A stretch of DNA of 51,240 nucleotides, taken from the NCBI RefSeq assembly GCF_003337565.1, contig NZ_QPJL01000026.1, positions 1 through 51,240 on the forward strand, written 5' to 3'. A model generated the notes under the pieces. That model saw nothing but the letters and a program-made list of their open reading frames with translations. It was not told the DNA's origin and did not search any database. Of the stretch, positions 1 through 9,045 are shown piece after piece. A program made the translations under genes and the position numbers. The stretch is from Paracoccus lutimaris. GTDB lineage: Bacteria; Pseudomonadota; Alphaproteobacteria; Rhodobacterales; Rhodobacteraceae. Every line of letters starts with the position of its first letter. The first letter of the stretch is position 1.

Positions 1-48
1 CTCTGACACGATGAAATACCGCACCGCAAAGATCCGCGATGCAATTGG

Positions 49-126
<78 letters not shown>

Positions 127-353
127 AAAATCACAAGATATCAGCAAGTTAGAACCTGACGTAAACCGTCGGGTTATCGGCGTCCCACTCTACATCAACG
201 CCACATCAACACGACACCAGAAAAACCGCAACAGGACGCATAAGCCCGCAGCCGCAGGCAGCGGCGGGCAACTCGCAGTTGCGCACCTCCTTGCTTCCGG
301 CCATCATCGGCCCGTGGTTCCAGACGGTGAATTGACGACGACGGATTCTGCCC

Positions 354-2849
354 TTGACCGAACAGTCCAATGTGCCCGACAAGGCACAACACCAGGCATT
401 GGTCGACCGCCTCACCCGCAAGGAAGTCGATGCCGCGATGCGGGAGTGCGATCAGTTGGGCCTTAAGGCCTTCCTCGCCGGCGGTGGCTTTGCAAGCCCG
501 CAAGTCTGGGTCAGCGATGGTGGCAAGGAGCAGTCCTATCCGGCGAAGGCGACAGTCGCAGCCGCCTTGGGGCATCTACCCGATGGCTGCGCCCTCGCAG
601 CGAAGGAGTTCTTCAACGGCTTCGGAGAGGCGCAATCCTTCGCCAGACTTGAGGCTCTGGGATACCGGATACTTCGCAAGGGAGCAGGGGGTGAGGATGA
701 CGCCTTCTCTCGCGACCGGATCGAGGCTGCGATGGACGCCTACGACCAGTTTCGCACGTCAGGTGCCCATGCCGATGCGTTCTCAAGCTTCGGAGAGCCA
801 AAGGAATTTTGGGTGCGGTCGACCCGCCCGCGCCAGGACAAGCGCTTTCCGACGAAACCGATTGTCGGATACCTTCTGGGCAAGGCGGCGAGCACATTCA
901 ATGGCGGGTGGAGCCAACCAGGGGATGCGGCTGCAAGGCTGCATGCCGCGGGCTACGTCATCGTCGATCAGCATGACACGCCGTTGCCGCTTCCCGACCA
1001 ACACACCCATCTGATGCGCGGGGCGGAACGCGCGCGGCTCGTCGCCCTGAACTACTTCATCGAGCCTGCTCGGGAAGCCGGGCTTTCTGCGGTTACGATC
1101 CGCGCCGGAGACCTGCATGACATGGCGGGCCTTGTGAAGAACTGGGCGAACGTCTGCCAGGCGCTGGAAGGCGAGATGTTCCAGAAGCTTGCCTCGGTAC
1201 CGGCGCCTACACGGTCCGGGCCGGAACGCAGCACCACGACCGAATACACCTTCGTCCTGACCCAGGACGGGGCCGCGAAGGACAAGCCCATGCCGCACGC
1301 CGTTCATACTGCGACCACCAACCTGATCCTCTACGGACCTCCCGGCACCGGCAAGACCTACCAGACAGCGTGGGAGGCGGTTCGCATCTGTCTGGGCGAC
1401 GCTGTTGTCGCTGATCTCTTTGGCGAAGAGAACCGATATCGGTTGATGGCAGAATACCGGCGCTTGATGTCCGAGGGCCGGATCGAGTTCGTGACCTTCC
1501 ACCAATCGATGTCATACGAGGAATTTGTCGAGGGGCTGAGGCCCAGCGTCGATGGAGAGGAAGTTCCGGATAATGGCGCGGGCTTTCGTCTGGAGCCTGT
1601 TGCCGGAATTTTTCAGCGTATCGCGCGGCGCGCAGGGACAGGCGCCTTTGCGCGCGCCATGCCACAGGCCACGCCGAACACTGGCCGAGAGCCGATTTCG
1701 CTGGAGGGACGCAATGTCTTTCAGATGTCGCTCGGAAGCATGAGCGACAAATCCGGTGAGCAGGTCTTCGAGGAAAGCCTCGAAACAGGCATTGCCCTGT
1801 TCGGGTTCAATTCCGTCGATTGGACTGATCCGAAGTACGACAGCTTCGAGGAAATCGAGCGTCGACTGGAAACCGAACCTGGCTCTCAACCGAAGGAGCC
1901 GCGGATGCTCCATATGTTCCGCAATCAAGTTCAGGAAGGTGACTTATTCATCGTCTCGAAGGGCAAGTCACGCTTCAGGGCCATCGGGATTGTTTCGGGG
2001 CCCTATGAATATCAGCAGCGCTCGACCGGCTACAATCACCGGCGCGCGGTGAACTGGATCTGGTCCGATCCTGAAGGTCGGCCATGGCAGGAAATCCATG
2101 ACTCGGAATTCGCGCGCGATACGATCTATTCTCTGAGCAAGGCCCGGCTGGATATTGCGGCCATTAAGCAGCTGTTGAACGCTGGAGTTCCGCTCGGGGC
2201 GTCAGAACCTGGCGACGAAACACCCTTCGTCTTGATCATCGATGAGATCAACCGTGCCAATATCTCGAAGGTTTTCGGGGAATTGATCACGCTCCTGGAA
2301 CCGGACAAGCGGCTCGGGAGGCGCGACGAAATCCAGCTGACCTTGCCCTATTCGAAGAAGCGCTTCGGCGTGCCGCAGAACTTGCACATCATCGGCACCA
2401 TGAACACGGCCGACCGCTCGATTGCGCTGCTGGACACCGCCCTGCGCCGTCGGTTCACCTTCAAGGAATTGATGCCGAACCCGGCGGTCCTGTCCCCGAA
2501 TGTCGGCGGGATCAACCTGCAGAAACTGCTGACCACGATCAACGATCGCATCGAGTATCTCTTCGACCGCGAACACCAGATCGGGCACGCCTATTTCACT
2601 GGCTGCACATCGCTTGGGGCCGTCGAGGACGTCATGCGGCACAAGGTCATTCCCCTCCTGTCCGAATACTTCTACGAGGATTGGTCGAAGGTGGCTGCCG
2701 TTCTGGGCGATGGCCCGCAAGGCCCGTCCCGGTTTCTGGAAGCCCGCCGCCTGGCCGCGCCTCCCGGCATCGCCGCTGATGATTTCAGCGGTGAAAGACT
2801 GCGCTGGCGGGTGAAAGACCAGTTCGACTTCTCCGAGTTCGCCGCCTGA
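354..2849 (+). CDS. mcrB: McrB-like AAA+ GTPase with EVE-like insertion
   Basis: This is the NTP-driven motor and recognition subunit of a McrBC-type modification-dependent restriction system (831 aa). The AAA+ core has a Walker A motif GPPGTGKT near residue 327, the Walker B-like DEINRANISK near 629 and the McrB signature MNTADRS near 682, followed by ALRRRF. Two similar N-terminal units (about residues 20-105 and 122-205) resemble the head domain of ScoMcrA-type enzymes. An insertion between Walker A and Walker B (about 447-600) contains GDLFIVSKGKSRFRAIGIV, like an EVE/PUA modified-base-binding domain. The start used is TTG at 354, because a stop lies in frame at 333; no clear ribosome-binding site is visible, and ATG at 438 is an alternative that would cut the first head repeat. 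It overlaps mcrC by 1 nt (TGATG). The role is well supported; the domain names outside the AAA+ core are inference. Confidence 0.88.
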   Translation: MTEQSNVPDKAQHQALVDRLTRKEVDAAMRECDQLGLKAFLAGGGFASPQVWVSDGGKEQSYPAKATVAAALGHLPDGCALAAKEFFNGFGEAQSFARLEALGYRILRKGAGGEDDAFSRDRIEAAMDAYDQFRTSGAHADAFSSFGEPKEFWVRSTRPRQDKRFPTKPIVGYLLGKAASTFNGGWSQPGDAAARLHAAGYVIVDQHDTPLPLPDQHTHLMRGAERARLVALNYFIEPAREAGLSAVTIRAGDLHDMAGLVKNWANVCQALEGEMFQKLASVPAPTRSGPERSTTTEYTFVLTQDGAAKDKPMPHAVHTATTNLILYGPPGTGKTYQTAWEAVRICLGDAVVADLFGEENRYRLMAEYRRLMSEGRIEFVTFHQSMSYEEFVEGLRPSVDGEEVPDNGAGFRLEPVAGIFQRIARRAGTGAFARAMPQATPNTGREPISLEGRNVFQMSLGSMSDKSGEQVFEESLETGIALFGFNSVDWTDPKYDSFEEIERRLETEPGSQPKEPRMLHMFRNQVQEGDLFIVSKGKSRFRAIGIVSGPYEYQQRSTGYNHRRAVNWIWSDPEGRPWQEIHDSEFARDTIYSLSKARLDIAAIKQLLNAGVPLGASEPGDETPFVLIIDEINRANISKVFGELITLLEPDKRLGRRDEIQLTLPYSKKRFGVPQNLHIIGTMNTADRSIALLDTALRRRFTFKELMPNPAVLSPNVGGINLQKLLTTINDRIEYLFDREHQIGHAYFTGCTSLGAVEDVMRHKVIPLLSEYFYEDWSKVAAVLGDGPQGPSRFLEARRLAAPPGIAADDFSGERLRWRVKDQFDFSEFAA

Positions 2850-4165
2850 TGCCCGCCTACTCCGTTCGCGAATGGGAGACTTTGCCCCATGGCGATGGGG
2901 AAGGATGCATTCCGCCGCCCCTGGCCCAGCGCCTTGTGGCACTGGCCAAGGCATCCTCCTTCGCCGGGCGCGGCGGCGGCGGCGTTCTGGAGGATCGCCG
3001 CCATGATCTGCGGGCGCGTGGGGTGGTTGGCGTTCTGGCGGTGCCGGGCTGCACACTGGAAATCCTGCCGAAGATCGACGTCGGCGAAAAGGAAGGCTCA
3101 GCGCAAGAGACGCGCGAAATCCGCAAGCGCCTCGTCCACATGCTTGCGGTGGCCCTCGACCTGAAGATCCAGACTGGACGCATGACCGACCTCGACTGGC
3201 AGCGCGAAACGCTGCTGGAAATCCTGATCCGCATCTTTTGCGACAAGCTGACCGAGGCGGTGCGCCGGGGCATGCCACGGCGCTATACCCTCCACGACGA
3301 CGACCTGCCGACCTTGCGGGGATCGCTGGATATCCCGCGTCAGTTCACCCGACATCTTGCAAACCCGGGCCGCCTGGCGTGCCGCTATGACGAGTTGTCC
3401 GAGGATATCGCCCTCAACCGCATCATGAAGGCGACCATCGCGCATCTGGCGGGCATGTCGCGCAACGCGACGAATGTGCAGCGGCTGCGGGAACTGGCCT
3501 TCGTCTATGCCGATGTCGCAGAGGTGCAGGTCCCCGCCCTGCGGTGGGACGATGTTGTCATCGACCGCACGAACAGCGCGTGGCAGGAACTCTTTGGAAT
3601 GGCGCAGCTGTTCCTGCGTAACCGATACCAGACCACCAGTGCCGGTTCAGGGCAGGGAGCGGCACTGCTGTTCGAGATGAATGCCCTGTTCGAGGAATAC
3701 ATAGGCCGTCTGGTAGCGCGGGCGCTGGCAGGGTCCGAATTCCGCGTGACCCTGCAGGGTGGCCGCCTGTTCTGTCTGACGTCGCTTGATGATGATCGGG
3801 CGGTGTTTCAGACCAAGCCCGACATCCTGATCTGGCGCGCTGGTCAGGTCGCCCATGTGATCGACACCAAGTGGAAACGCATTTCCGACCGGATCGACGA
3901 TCCGAAACAGGGGGTCTCCCAGGCGGACGTCTATCAGATGATGGCCTATGCCCACCTCTACAAGGCCCCGCGGCTGACGCTGCTTTATCCCCACCATGCG
4001 GGACTGGGTGACGAAGAAGGGATCCGCGCGCGGTTCCGGGTGACGGGTCAGGAAACACTGCTGGAAACGGCGAGCTTCGACATCTCCACTGGCGCCGACC
4101 TTTTGGATCGCGTTCGTGGCCGGATCCTGACTGGCATCGAAGAAATGTCGCCCGCACTGCCGTGA
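2849..4165 (+). CDS. mcrC: McrC-like PD-(D/E)XK nuclease subunit
   Basis: This is the 438-aa nuclease partner of the upstream McrB, expected to bind the McrB ring, stimulate its GTPase and cut DNA carrying modified cytosines. The start overlaps the mcrB stop (TGATG), so the two are translationally coupled. The N-terminal half contains the VGVLAVPGCTLEILPKID segment typical of McrC. The nuclease core is in the last third: KPDILIW (about residues 325-331), then VIDTKWK (about 338-344), forming the D...DTK version of the PD-(D/E)XK site, and a downstream QADVYQMMAYAH helix (about 361-372). Length is in the range of longer McrC proteins. No regulator gene is visible in the unit. Confidence 0.9.
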   Translation: MPAYSVREWETLPHGDGEGCIPPPLAQRLVALAKASSFAGRGGGGVLEDRRHDLRARGVVGVLAVPGCTLEILPKIDVGEKEGSAQETREIRKRLVHMLAVALDLKIQTGRMTDLDWQRETLLEILIRIFCDKLTEAVRRGMPRRYTLHDDDLPTLRGSLDIPRQFTRHLANPGRLACRYDELSEDIALNRIMKATIAHLAGMSRNATNVQRLRELAFVYADVAEVQVPALRWDDVVIDRTNSAWQELFGMAQLFLRNRYQTTSAGSGQGAALLFEMNALFEEYIGRLVARALAGSEFRVTLQGGRLFCLTSLDDDRAVFQTKPDILIWRAGQVAHVIDTKWKRISDRIDDPKQGVSQADVYQMMAYAHLYKAPRLTLLYPHHAGLGDEEGIRARFRVTGQETLLETASFDISTGADLLDRVRGRILTGIEEMSPALP

Positions 4166-4288
4166 TGGCGAAGGGCACGCCCTGGCAGGTGCACAACTGT
4201 GCCCATCGGCGGGCGCGACAGATGAGGCCCCGCCGTGCCACCATGTCCCTGCAGCGAATCCCCTGCGGCTCTTTGACCTTGTGAAGCT

Positions 4289-4366
4289 GTGAACCGGGCC
4301 GGGCGCTGCCTTGCGGTCGAGGCGCCCTGCGCTTCCCGCGGGGACACCACCCGGCCCGGCTTTCAC
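4289..4366. terminator. possible GC-rich hairpin terminator
   Basis: An inverted repeat (GTGAACCGGGCCGGG at 4289-4303 and CCCGGCCCGGCTTTCAC at 4350-4366) flanks a loop of about 46 nt that is itself GC-rich. It lies between the convergent mcrC and Rz1 genes and overlaps the Rz1 stop codon. There is no U tract, so a terminator role is a guess. Confidence 0.3.
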
Positions 4367-4614
4367 CCGCACGCCCTGGCCTGGTCCCGCAGCACCGCAT
4401 AGTCGCTGAGCATGCGGACCAGCATCGCCCCCTCCGGCAGAGCCTCGACCTCCCTGGCCGCGCGGACCTGTTCGGCGGTGGTGTAGGTGACCACCGGCGG
4501 ACAGGCCCCCGGCCCGCCGCTGTCAGAACCGCCCGCCGCGCAACCGCTCAGCGAGAGCATCGCGATCAGCGGGGCGGCGGCTGGCGGCTTCCAGCATCCG
4601 GCGGTGGACGGCAT
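4363..4614 (-). CDS. Rz1-like outer-membrane spanin lipoprotein
   Basis: This small prophage lysis protein (83 aa from ATG at 4614) should fuse the inner and outer membranes together with the Rz-like protein at the last step of phage lysis. The N terminus is a short signal peptide ending in the lipobox LSGC, with lipid attachment at that cysteine. The mature part has a proline/glycine linker and an amphipathic helix ending LVRMLSDYAVLRDQARACG, a pattern common in Rz1-like proteins of alphaproteobacterial prophages. Its 5' part lies inside the Rz-like gene in another frame, the classic nested spanin arrangement. The rest of the lysis module is broken, so it is probably a relic. Confidence 0.6.
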   Translation of the reverse strand: MPSTAGCWKPPAAAPLIAMLSLSGCAAGGSDSGGPGACPPVVTYTTAEQVRAAREVEALPEGAMLVRMLSDYAVLRDQARACG

Positions 4615-4780
4615 TACTTCTCTCCCGTGTTTCCAAGCGCTCGGCGGCACGGCCGGCGCGCTCGCCTGCCCGGCGCAGGTTCACCATGAACAGGAGGATC
4701 GCAGCACCGGCGAGGAGGATCCCCGCCGCCCTGCGCCCCCACGCCGATCCGGCGAACGCGGCACCCAGCCCGGCAATCAC
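4523..4780 (-). CDS. Rz-like inner-membrane spanin
   Basis: This 85-aa protein has one N-terminal membrane segment (about residues 17-34, [16 protein letters not shown]), followed by a charged helical periplasmic region rich in Arg, Glu and Ala. That is the layout of the inner-membrane spanin subunit. The start ATG overlaps the stop of the preceding reading frame (ATGA at 4777-4780), and the Rz1-like lipoprotein gene begins inside it in a different frame. Assignment rests on topology and gene nesting, not on a distinct sequence motif. Confidence 0.55.
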   Translation of the reverse strand: MIAGLGAAFAGSAWGRRAAGILLAGAAILLFMVNLRRAGERAGRAAERLETRERSNAVHRRMLEAASRRPADRDALAERLRGGRF

Positions 4781-4950
4781 CGCCGCCCCCGCTTCCAGTC
4801 GTCGATGCGGGCATGGATGGTGACGGCGATGCCGGCGAGCGCCACGGCGATCAGCAGCCAGCGCAGGGTGTCGAGGTAAGGCACCAGCGGCTGGATGGCC
4901 CCCTGCGCCTCGGCGAGCACCTCCCGCGCGACCTCGACGCCGGCAGCCTG
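4777..4950 (-). pseudogene. 3' fragment of a phage endolysin gene
   Basis: The last 57 codons of this reading frame, from about 4950, read like the tail of a phage peptidoglycan hydrolase or lysis protein. An amphipathic stretch is followed by a single membrane segment [15 protein letters not shown] and the basic end DDWKRGRR, directly ahead of the Rz/Rz1 pair. Upstream of 4950 the same frame becomes DNA polymerase sequence, so the catalytic part is gone. The open frame of the chimera extends to a GTG at 5208 and could in principle make a 143-aa hybrid, but nothing suggests it is functional. Confidence 0.5.
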
Positions 4951-5320
4951 GATCACGGTTGCCGTCAGTCCGGCGCGCTCGCGGCCATAGCGGTCATAGT
5001 TCCACTGGATCACCTCTTCCCGGCGCTCATGTTCGAAATCGACGTCGATATCCGGCGGCTCGCCGCGTTCCTTACTGATGAACCGCTCAAAGATCAGGGC
5101 GATGCTCTCGGGCGGGACCTCGGTGATGCCCAGAAGATAGCAGACCACGGAATTCGCCGCCGAGCCGCGGCCCTGACAGAGGATGCCCTTCGATCTGGCA
5201 AACTGCACGATGTCATGTACGGTCTGGAAATAGGGCGCCTAGTCCACCTCGCGGATCAGAGTCAGCTCCTTCTCGACACGGTGGACGATCGTCGGCGGCG
5301 GGCCGGCAGGATAGCGTCCG
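4951..5320 (-). pseudogene. dnaE2: dnaE2 (error-prone DNA polymerase) fragment
   Basis: About 120 codons match the PHP/palm region of bacterial DnaE-type polymerases: RYPAGPPPTIVHRVEKELTL, then LIREVD, then [49 protein letters not shown] and [12 protein letters not shown]. The GRGSAANS and PDIDVDFE motifs are specific to this family, and the style fits DnaE2/ImuC. An in-frame TAG at 5237-5239 replaces the tyrosine expected between REVD and APYF. Both ends are missing: the polymerase sequence stops abruptly at 4951, where phage lysis sequence begins, and nothing recognisable precedes RYPAG. It is a dead fragment captured at a recombination junction. Confidence 0.85.
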
Positions 5321-5428
5321 TGCGCACCTGCATCTGGACCGCCATCGCGGCGCTTGCATCGCGGGGCAAGAAGCCCACATGAACGATTCTCGAACCCAGC
5401 CAGCACTTGTGCCAGCCAGGAGCCTGAC

Positions 5429-7333
5429 ATGAAGCGATCCCTGCCCGTTGACCTGTCGCTGGTCCTCTCGCTCGCCACAGTACTCGGCATGGCGATGGCC
5501 GTGGCCGGACGGTGGCCGGCGCACGAGATTCTTGGCGCCTTGCTGGCTCCGGGGCTGGCGCTGGTCTATCTGGCGGGCGGGTTTCCGACCGCCTGGCGCG
5601 CGGTTTCGGAACTGTGGCGCGAGCATGTTCTCGACATCGACCTCTTGATGATCGCCGCCGCCATCGCTGCGGCGGTGGTCGGCGCACCGTTCGAGGGCGC
5701 GGTGCTGCTGACGCTGTTCAGCATCTCCACCACGCTTGAGGAGCGGGCACTCGGCCGGGCGCGGCGGGCCATCGAGGCGTTGATGGCGCTGCGCCCCGAG
5801 ACGGCGCTGCGCAGAACCGCGGGCGGCGCGGTCGAGGAAGTCGCCGCCGGGGAACTGGCCGTCGGCGACGTGGTGGTGCTGCGGCCCGGCGCACGGGTGC
5901 CGAGCGACGGCGTGGTTCTCACCGGGCGCGGCGGCATCGACGAGGCCAACATCACCGGCGAATCCATGCCCGTATCGAAGGAGGCGGGCGCACAGGTCTT
6001 CGAGGCTACGGTCAATCTCGACGGCGTGATGGACATGACCGTCACGAACACGGTCGGCGACAGCACCATCGCCCGCATGATCCGGCTGGTGACCGAGGCG
6101 CAGGCCGCCCGCGCCCCCTCCGAGCGGTTCAGCGAATGGTTCGGGCAGCGCTATACGGTCGCGGTCATGGCCGGGGCGGTGATCGCCTTCGCCGCCTTCT
6201 GGTGGATGGGCCGCGACTGGGAACAGGCGCTCTACCGGGCGGCAACGCTGCTGGTCGCGGCCAGCCCCTGCGCCATCGTCATCTCGGTCCCGGCCGCGAT
6301 CCTGTCGGCGCTGTCGGCGGCGGCGCGCGGCGGCGTGCTCTTCAAGGGCGGGGCGGCGCTGGAAACCCTGGCGAGTGTCGAAACCTTCGCCTTCGACAAG
6401 ACCGGAACGCTGACCACCGGCCGCGCGGCGGTGACGCGGGTGGTGGCGCTCGACGGCGACGAGGCCGGGTTCCTGTCGCTGCTGGCCGGGCTGGAGGCCG
6501 GGTCGGAACACCATATCGCTGCCGCCATCGCCCGCGAGGCCGGGGCGCGCGGGCTTGCGGCGGCGAAGGTCGTGGACGCAACGGCACGGCCCGGGTTCGG
6601 CATCCTCGGACGGGACGAGGACGGCCCCCTCTGGGCCGGCAACCCCTATCTGGCCGAGGAGATGGGCGCCCGGATCGACCATGCCGCGTTGCAGGTGCTG
6701 GCGGATACGGCGCAGACCGTAGTCTATCTGGGGCGCGGCCAGAGGGTCCTCGGCGCTGTCTGCGTCGCGGACGAGGCGAGGCCGAGTTCGGCCGCCGCCC
6801 TGGCCGCCCTGCGCCGCGGCGGGGTTCGCCGCATCGTTATGATGACCGGGGATCGTCGCCCGGTGGCGCTGCGGATCGGCGGCGAGCTGGGGCTTGTGCC
6901 TGACGAGATCCATGCCGGGATGCTGCCCGAGGACAAGGTGCGCCGGATTGCAGAGCTGACCCGAGACGGAAAGGTTGCCTTCGTCGGCGACGGCGTGAAC
7001 GACGCGGCGGCGCTCGCCCGCGCCGATGTCGGCATCGCCATGGGTGCCGCCGGGTCGGAGGTCGCGCTTCAGGCGGCCGATGTGGCGCTGCTGTCCGAGG
7101 ACATGGAGCGGCTGGCCGACGCGCACCGTCTATCGCGCCGTGCTTCCGCCGTCATCCGCCAGAATCTGGTCTTCGCCATCGGCGCGATGCTGGTGCTGGT
7201 CATCGGCGGCCTGTTCTTCGACCTGCCGCTACCCTTGGCGGTGATCGGCCACGAGGGCGGAACGGTGCTAGTCGTGCTGAACGGGCTCAGGCTCCTGTCC
7301 GACCCGATCCGCCGGCCGAAGCCGCGGGGCTGA
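5429..7333 (+). CDS. P1B-type metal-exporting ATPase (P1B-4-like)
   Basis: This 634-aa membrane ATPase should pump a transition metal out of the cytoplasm. Key sites are the TGES actuator motif (about residue 176), the membrane metal-site motif SPC (about 277) instead of CPC, the phosphorylation site DKTGT (about 323), MTGDR and GDGVNDAAAL (about 519), and HEGGT in the last membrane region (about 607). SPC plus HEGGT is the pattern of P1B-4 pumps (CoaT/CtpD/PfeT-like; cobalt, iron or nickel). There is no N-terminal HMA metal-binding domain, which also fits P1B-4. The start ATG 5429 has AGGAG six bases upstream; an in-frame TTG or ATG further up would add unrelated residues. It stands alone next to a scar region. 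Exact metal unknown. Confidence 0.88.
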   Translation: MKRSLPVDLSLVLSLATVLGMAMAVAGRWPAHEILGALLAPGLALVYLAGGFPTAWRAVSELWREHVLDIDLLMIAAAIAAAVVGAPFEGAVLLTLFSISTTLEERALGRARRAIEALMALRPETALRRTAGGAVEEVAAGELAVGDVVVLRPGARVPSDGVVLTGRGGIDEANITGESMPVSKEAGAQVFEATVNLDGVMDMTVTNTVGDSTIARMIRLVTEAQAARAPSERFSEWFGQRYTVAVMAGAVIAFAAFWWMGRDWEQALYRAATLLVAASPCAIVISVPAAILSALSAAARGGVLFKGGAALETLASVETFAFDKTGTLTTGRAAVTRVVALDGDEAGFLSLLAGLEAGSEHHIAAAIAREAGARGLAAAKVVDATARPGFGILGRDEDGPLWAGNPYLAEEMGARIDHAALQVLADTAQTVVYLGRGQRVLGAVCVADEARPSSAAALAALRRGGVRRIVMMTGDRRPVALRIGGELGLVPDEIHAGMLPEDKVRRIAELTRDGKVAFVGDGVNDAAALARADVGIAMGAAGSEVALQAADVALLSEDMERLADAHRLSRRASAVIRQNLVFAIGAMLVLVIGGLFFDLPLPLAVIGHEGGTVLVVLNGLRLLSDPIRRPKPRG

Positions 7334-7863
7334 CGCGCCCCTGTCGCCGGTCGCCCAGACGTTGCCGGCGATGGCGACGCAGAGCGACGGCGGCGATCTG
7401 ACGCGCCCCGAACCGGTGCGCGAGGCCGGATATCGGGCCGCCGAACAGGGCGCCGATTGCACGGGGTCGGATGCCCTCCGCCTCGCGCATCGAAACAGCG
7501 CGTCGAGGCGCAGGCGCGCCGCCAGGTCCCCGCCTGCCTGGAGAACATGGTATGCGAGAGGCTCTGCCCTCGTACCTCGACGCGGTGACGGTAGTCGCCG
7601 GAAGTCGCGACGGCACAATCCTCGAGCGCGAGGATCGAATGCGCCGTGCGTCGTTCATGGTCTCCTCGTCCTTGGAGGCCAGCAGATGTCAGATCATAGC
7701 TTTCGCCACTGTCCGATTTTCGGGGGGTAGCTCAATCTGGGAGTACAAATTGCAGATCGGCGGAGCTGGGAATCGGGACGGGAAGGGGCAATTAGGAGCA
7801 TTGCAGGAACACGCAAGCCCAGGGAAGAGCTGTTCGGAAGTTACATGATCACAGGCACTGAAA
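7334..7863. other. 530-bp noncoding stretch with possible transporter relic
   Basis: No intact gene is seen between the P1B ATPase and ackA. On the minus strand, around 7370-7500, two frames together read REAEGIRPRAIGALFGG, PISGLAHRFGARQIAAVAL and then, after a frame change, CVAIAGNVWATGDRG. This resembles a membrane-transporter segment of the MFS kind (small-residue helix, then a short loop with RFGAR). It would be a degraded fragment; the assignment is weak. The half nearer ackA (7560-7863) shows nothing recognisable. Confidence 0.25.
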
Positions 7864-9045
7864 TCACGTGGTGCCGCTCGTCAGTGCAAAGGTGTGGCGC
7901 GCGATCATCCGTTCTTCGTCGGTAGGGATGACCAGGATCGGGAGGCGACTCGCAGGGGTGGAAATGCAGGTTGCGCCAGCGGCATTGGCAGCGGGGTCGA
8001 TCTCGGCGCCAAGCCAGGCAAGGCGCGCGGCGATGCGGGCGCGGATCTCGGGCGAATGTTCGCCAATTCCGGCGGTGAACACGAAGGCGTCCAGCCCGCC
8101 GAGGGCCGCGGCCAACTGGCCGGCGTGGAGGCCGCAGCGATAGGCGAAATGCTCGATGGCAAGGGCGGCGCGCGGGTCGGGGCTGGTCAGAAGGTCGCGC
8201 ATGTCGCTGGAGATGCCCGAAAGGCCCTTCAGCCCCGCCTCGCGATAGAGGAGGCGGGTGATCTCGGCCGGGGTCATGCCTTTTTCCTCGATCAGATGCA
8301 GCACCACGCCGGGGTCGAGCTGGCCGGGGCGGGTGCCCATCGGCAGGCCGTCAAGCGCGGTGAACCCCATCGTCGTCTCGACGCTGCGACCACCCTGCAA
8401 GGCGCACATCGAGGCGCCGCTGCCCAGATGGGCGACGATGACGCGGCCCTCGGCGATCTCGGGCGCGGTTTCGGACAGGGCCTGCGCGATGTATTCGTAG
8501 CTGAGGCCGTGAAAGCCGTAGCGGCGGATGCCTTCGTCGTAGAAGGCGCGCGGCAGGGCATAGCAGTTGACATGTTCGGCATGGTGGCGGTGGAATGCCG
8601 TGTCGAAACAGGCGACCTGCGGGGCGTCGGGCGCGATCGCCATGGCCAGGCGGATCGGCGCCAGATTGTTCGGCTGATGCAGGGGCGCCAGAGTCTGATA
8701 GCGGGAGAGCCGGTTCAGGATATCCTCGTCGATCAGCACGGCGCGGTCGAAATCCGGCCCTCCATGCACGACCCGGTGGCCGATGGCGCGCAGGGTGATG
8801 CCCTTGCGGGTCTTCAACCAGTCCCGCAGGACGCCAATTGCGGCTGGCAGGTCGGGGATTTCGGCGGCCTCATGGCTGCGGTCGATCAGCACGGCGCCTG
8901 CAGAATCGACGATCCTGAGCCGGGGCCTGACTCCGATCCCGTCGACCTGGCCGCGCACACGTCGCTGCAATCCGCCATCGACAAGACCGAAGGACTGGAA
9001 CTTCAGGCTGGACGACCCCGCGTTGACGACCAGGATCACGTCCAT
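7864..9045 (-). CDS. ackA: acetate kinase
   Basis: This 393-aa kinase converts acetyl phosphate plus ADP to acetate plus ATP. The N terminus [14 protein letters not shown] is the ASKHA phosphate-binding signature of acetate kinases. Further family motifs are [39 protein letters not shown] and [10 protein letters not shown] near the C terminus. Length matches the family (about 400 aa). The ATG overlaps the pta stop (TGATG at 9045-9047), so the two are coupled and act in sequence. It is the last gene of the minus-strand block that starts near the FNR-like site at 20.24 kb, though a 143-bp gap before the DUF3141 gene could hold a separate promoter. Confidence 0.96.
   Translation of the reverse strand: MDVILVVNAGSSSLKFQSFGLVDGGLQRRVRGQVDGIGVRPRLRIVDSAGAVLIDRSHEAAEIPDLPAAIGVLRDWLKTRKGITLRAIGHRVVHGGPDFDRAVLIDEDILNRLSRYQTLAPLHQPNNLAPIRLAMAIAPDAPQVACFDTAFHRHHAEHVNCYALPRAFYDEGIRRYGFHGLSYEYIAQALSETAPEIAEGRVIVAHLGSGASMCALQGGRSVETTMGFTALDGLPMGTRPGQLDPGVVLHLIEEKGMTPAEITRLLYREAGLKGLSGISSDMRDLLTSPDPRAALAIEHFAYRCGLHAGQLAAALGGLDAFVFTAGIGEHSPEIRARIAARLAWLGAEIDPAANAAGATCISTPASRLPILVIPTDEERMIARHTFALTSGTT

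Noticed and set aside
783..1505. Long minus-strand open frames opposite mcrB and mcrC
   Set aside because: They are antisense shadows of high-GC genes; their protein sequence is low-complexity and Arg/Gly/Pro-rich, with no known motifs.
5213..7126. 637-codon minus-strand frame opposite the P1B ATPase
   Set aside because: Its composition (Gly/Arg/Asp/His runs) is that of an antisense shadow; the plus-strand ATPase has every catalytic motif.
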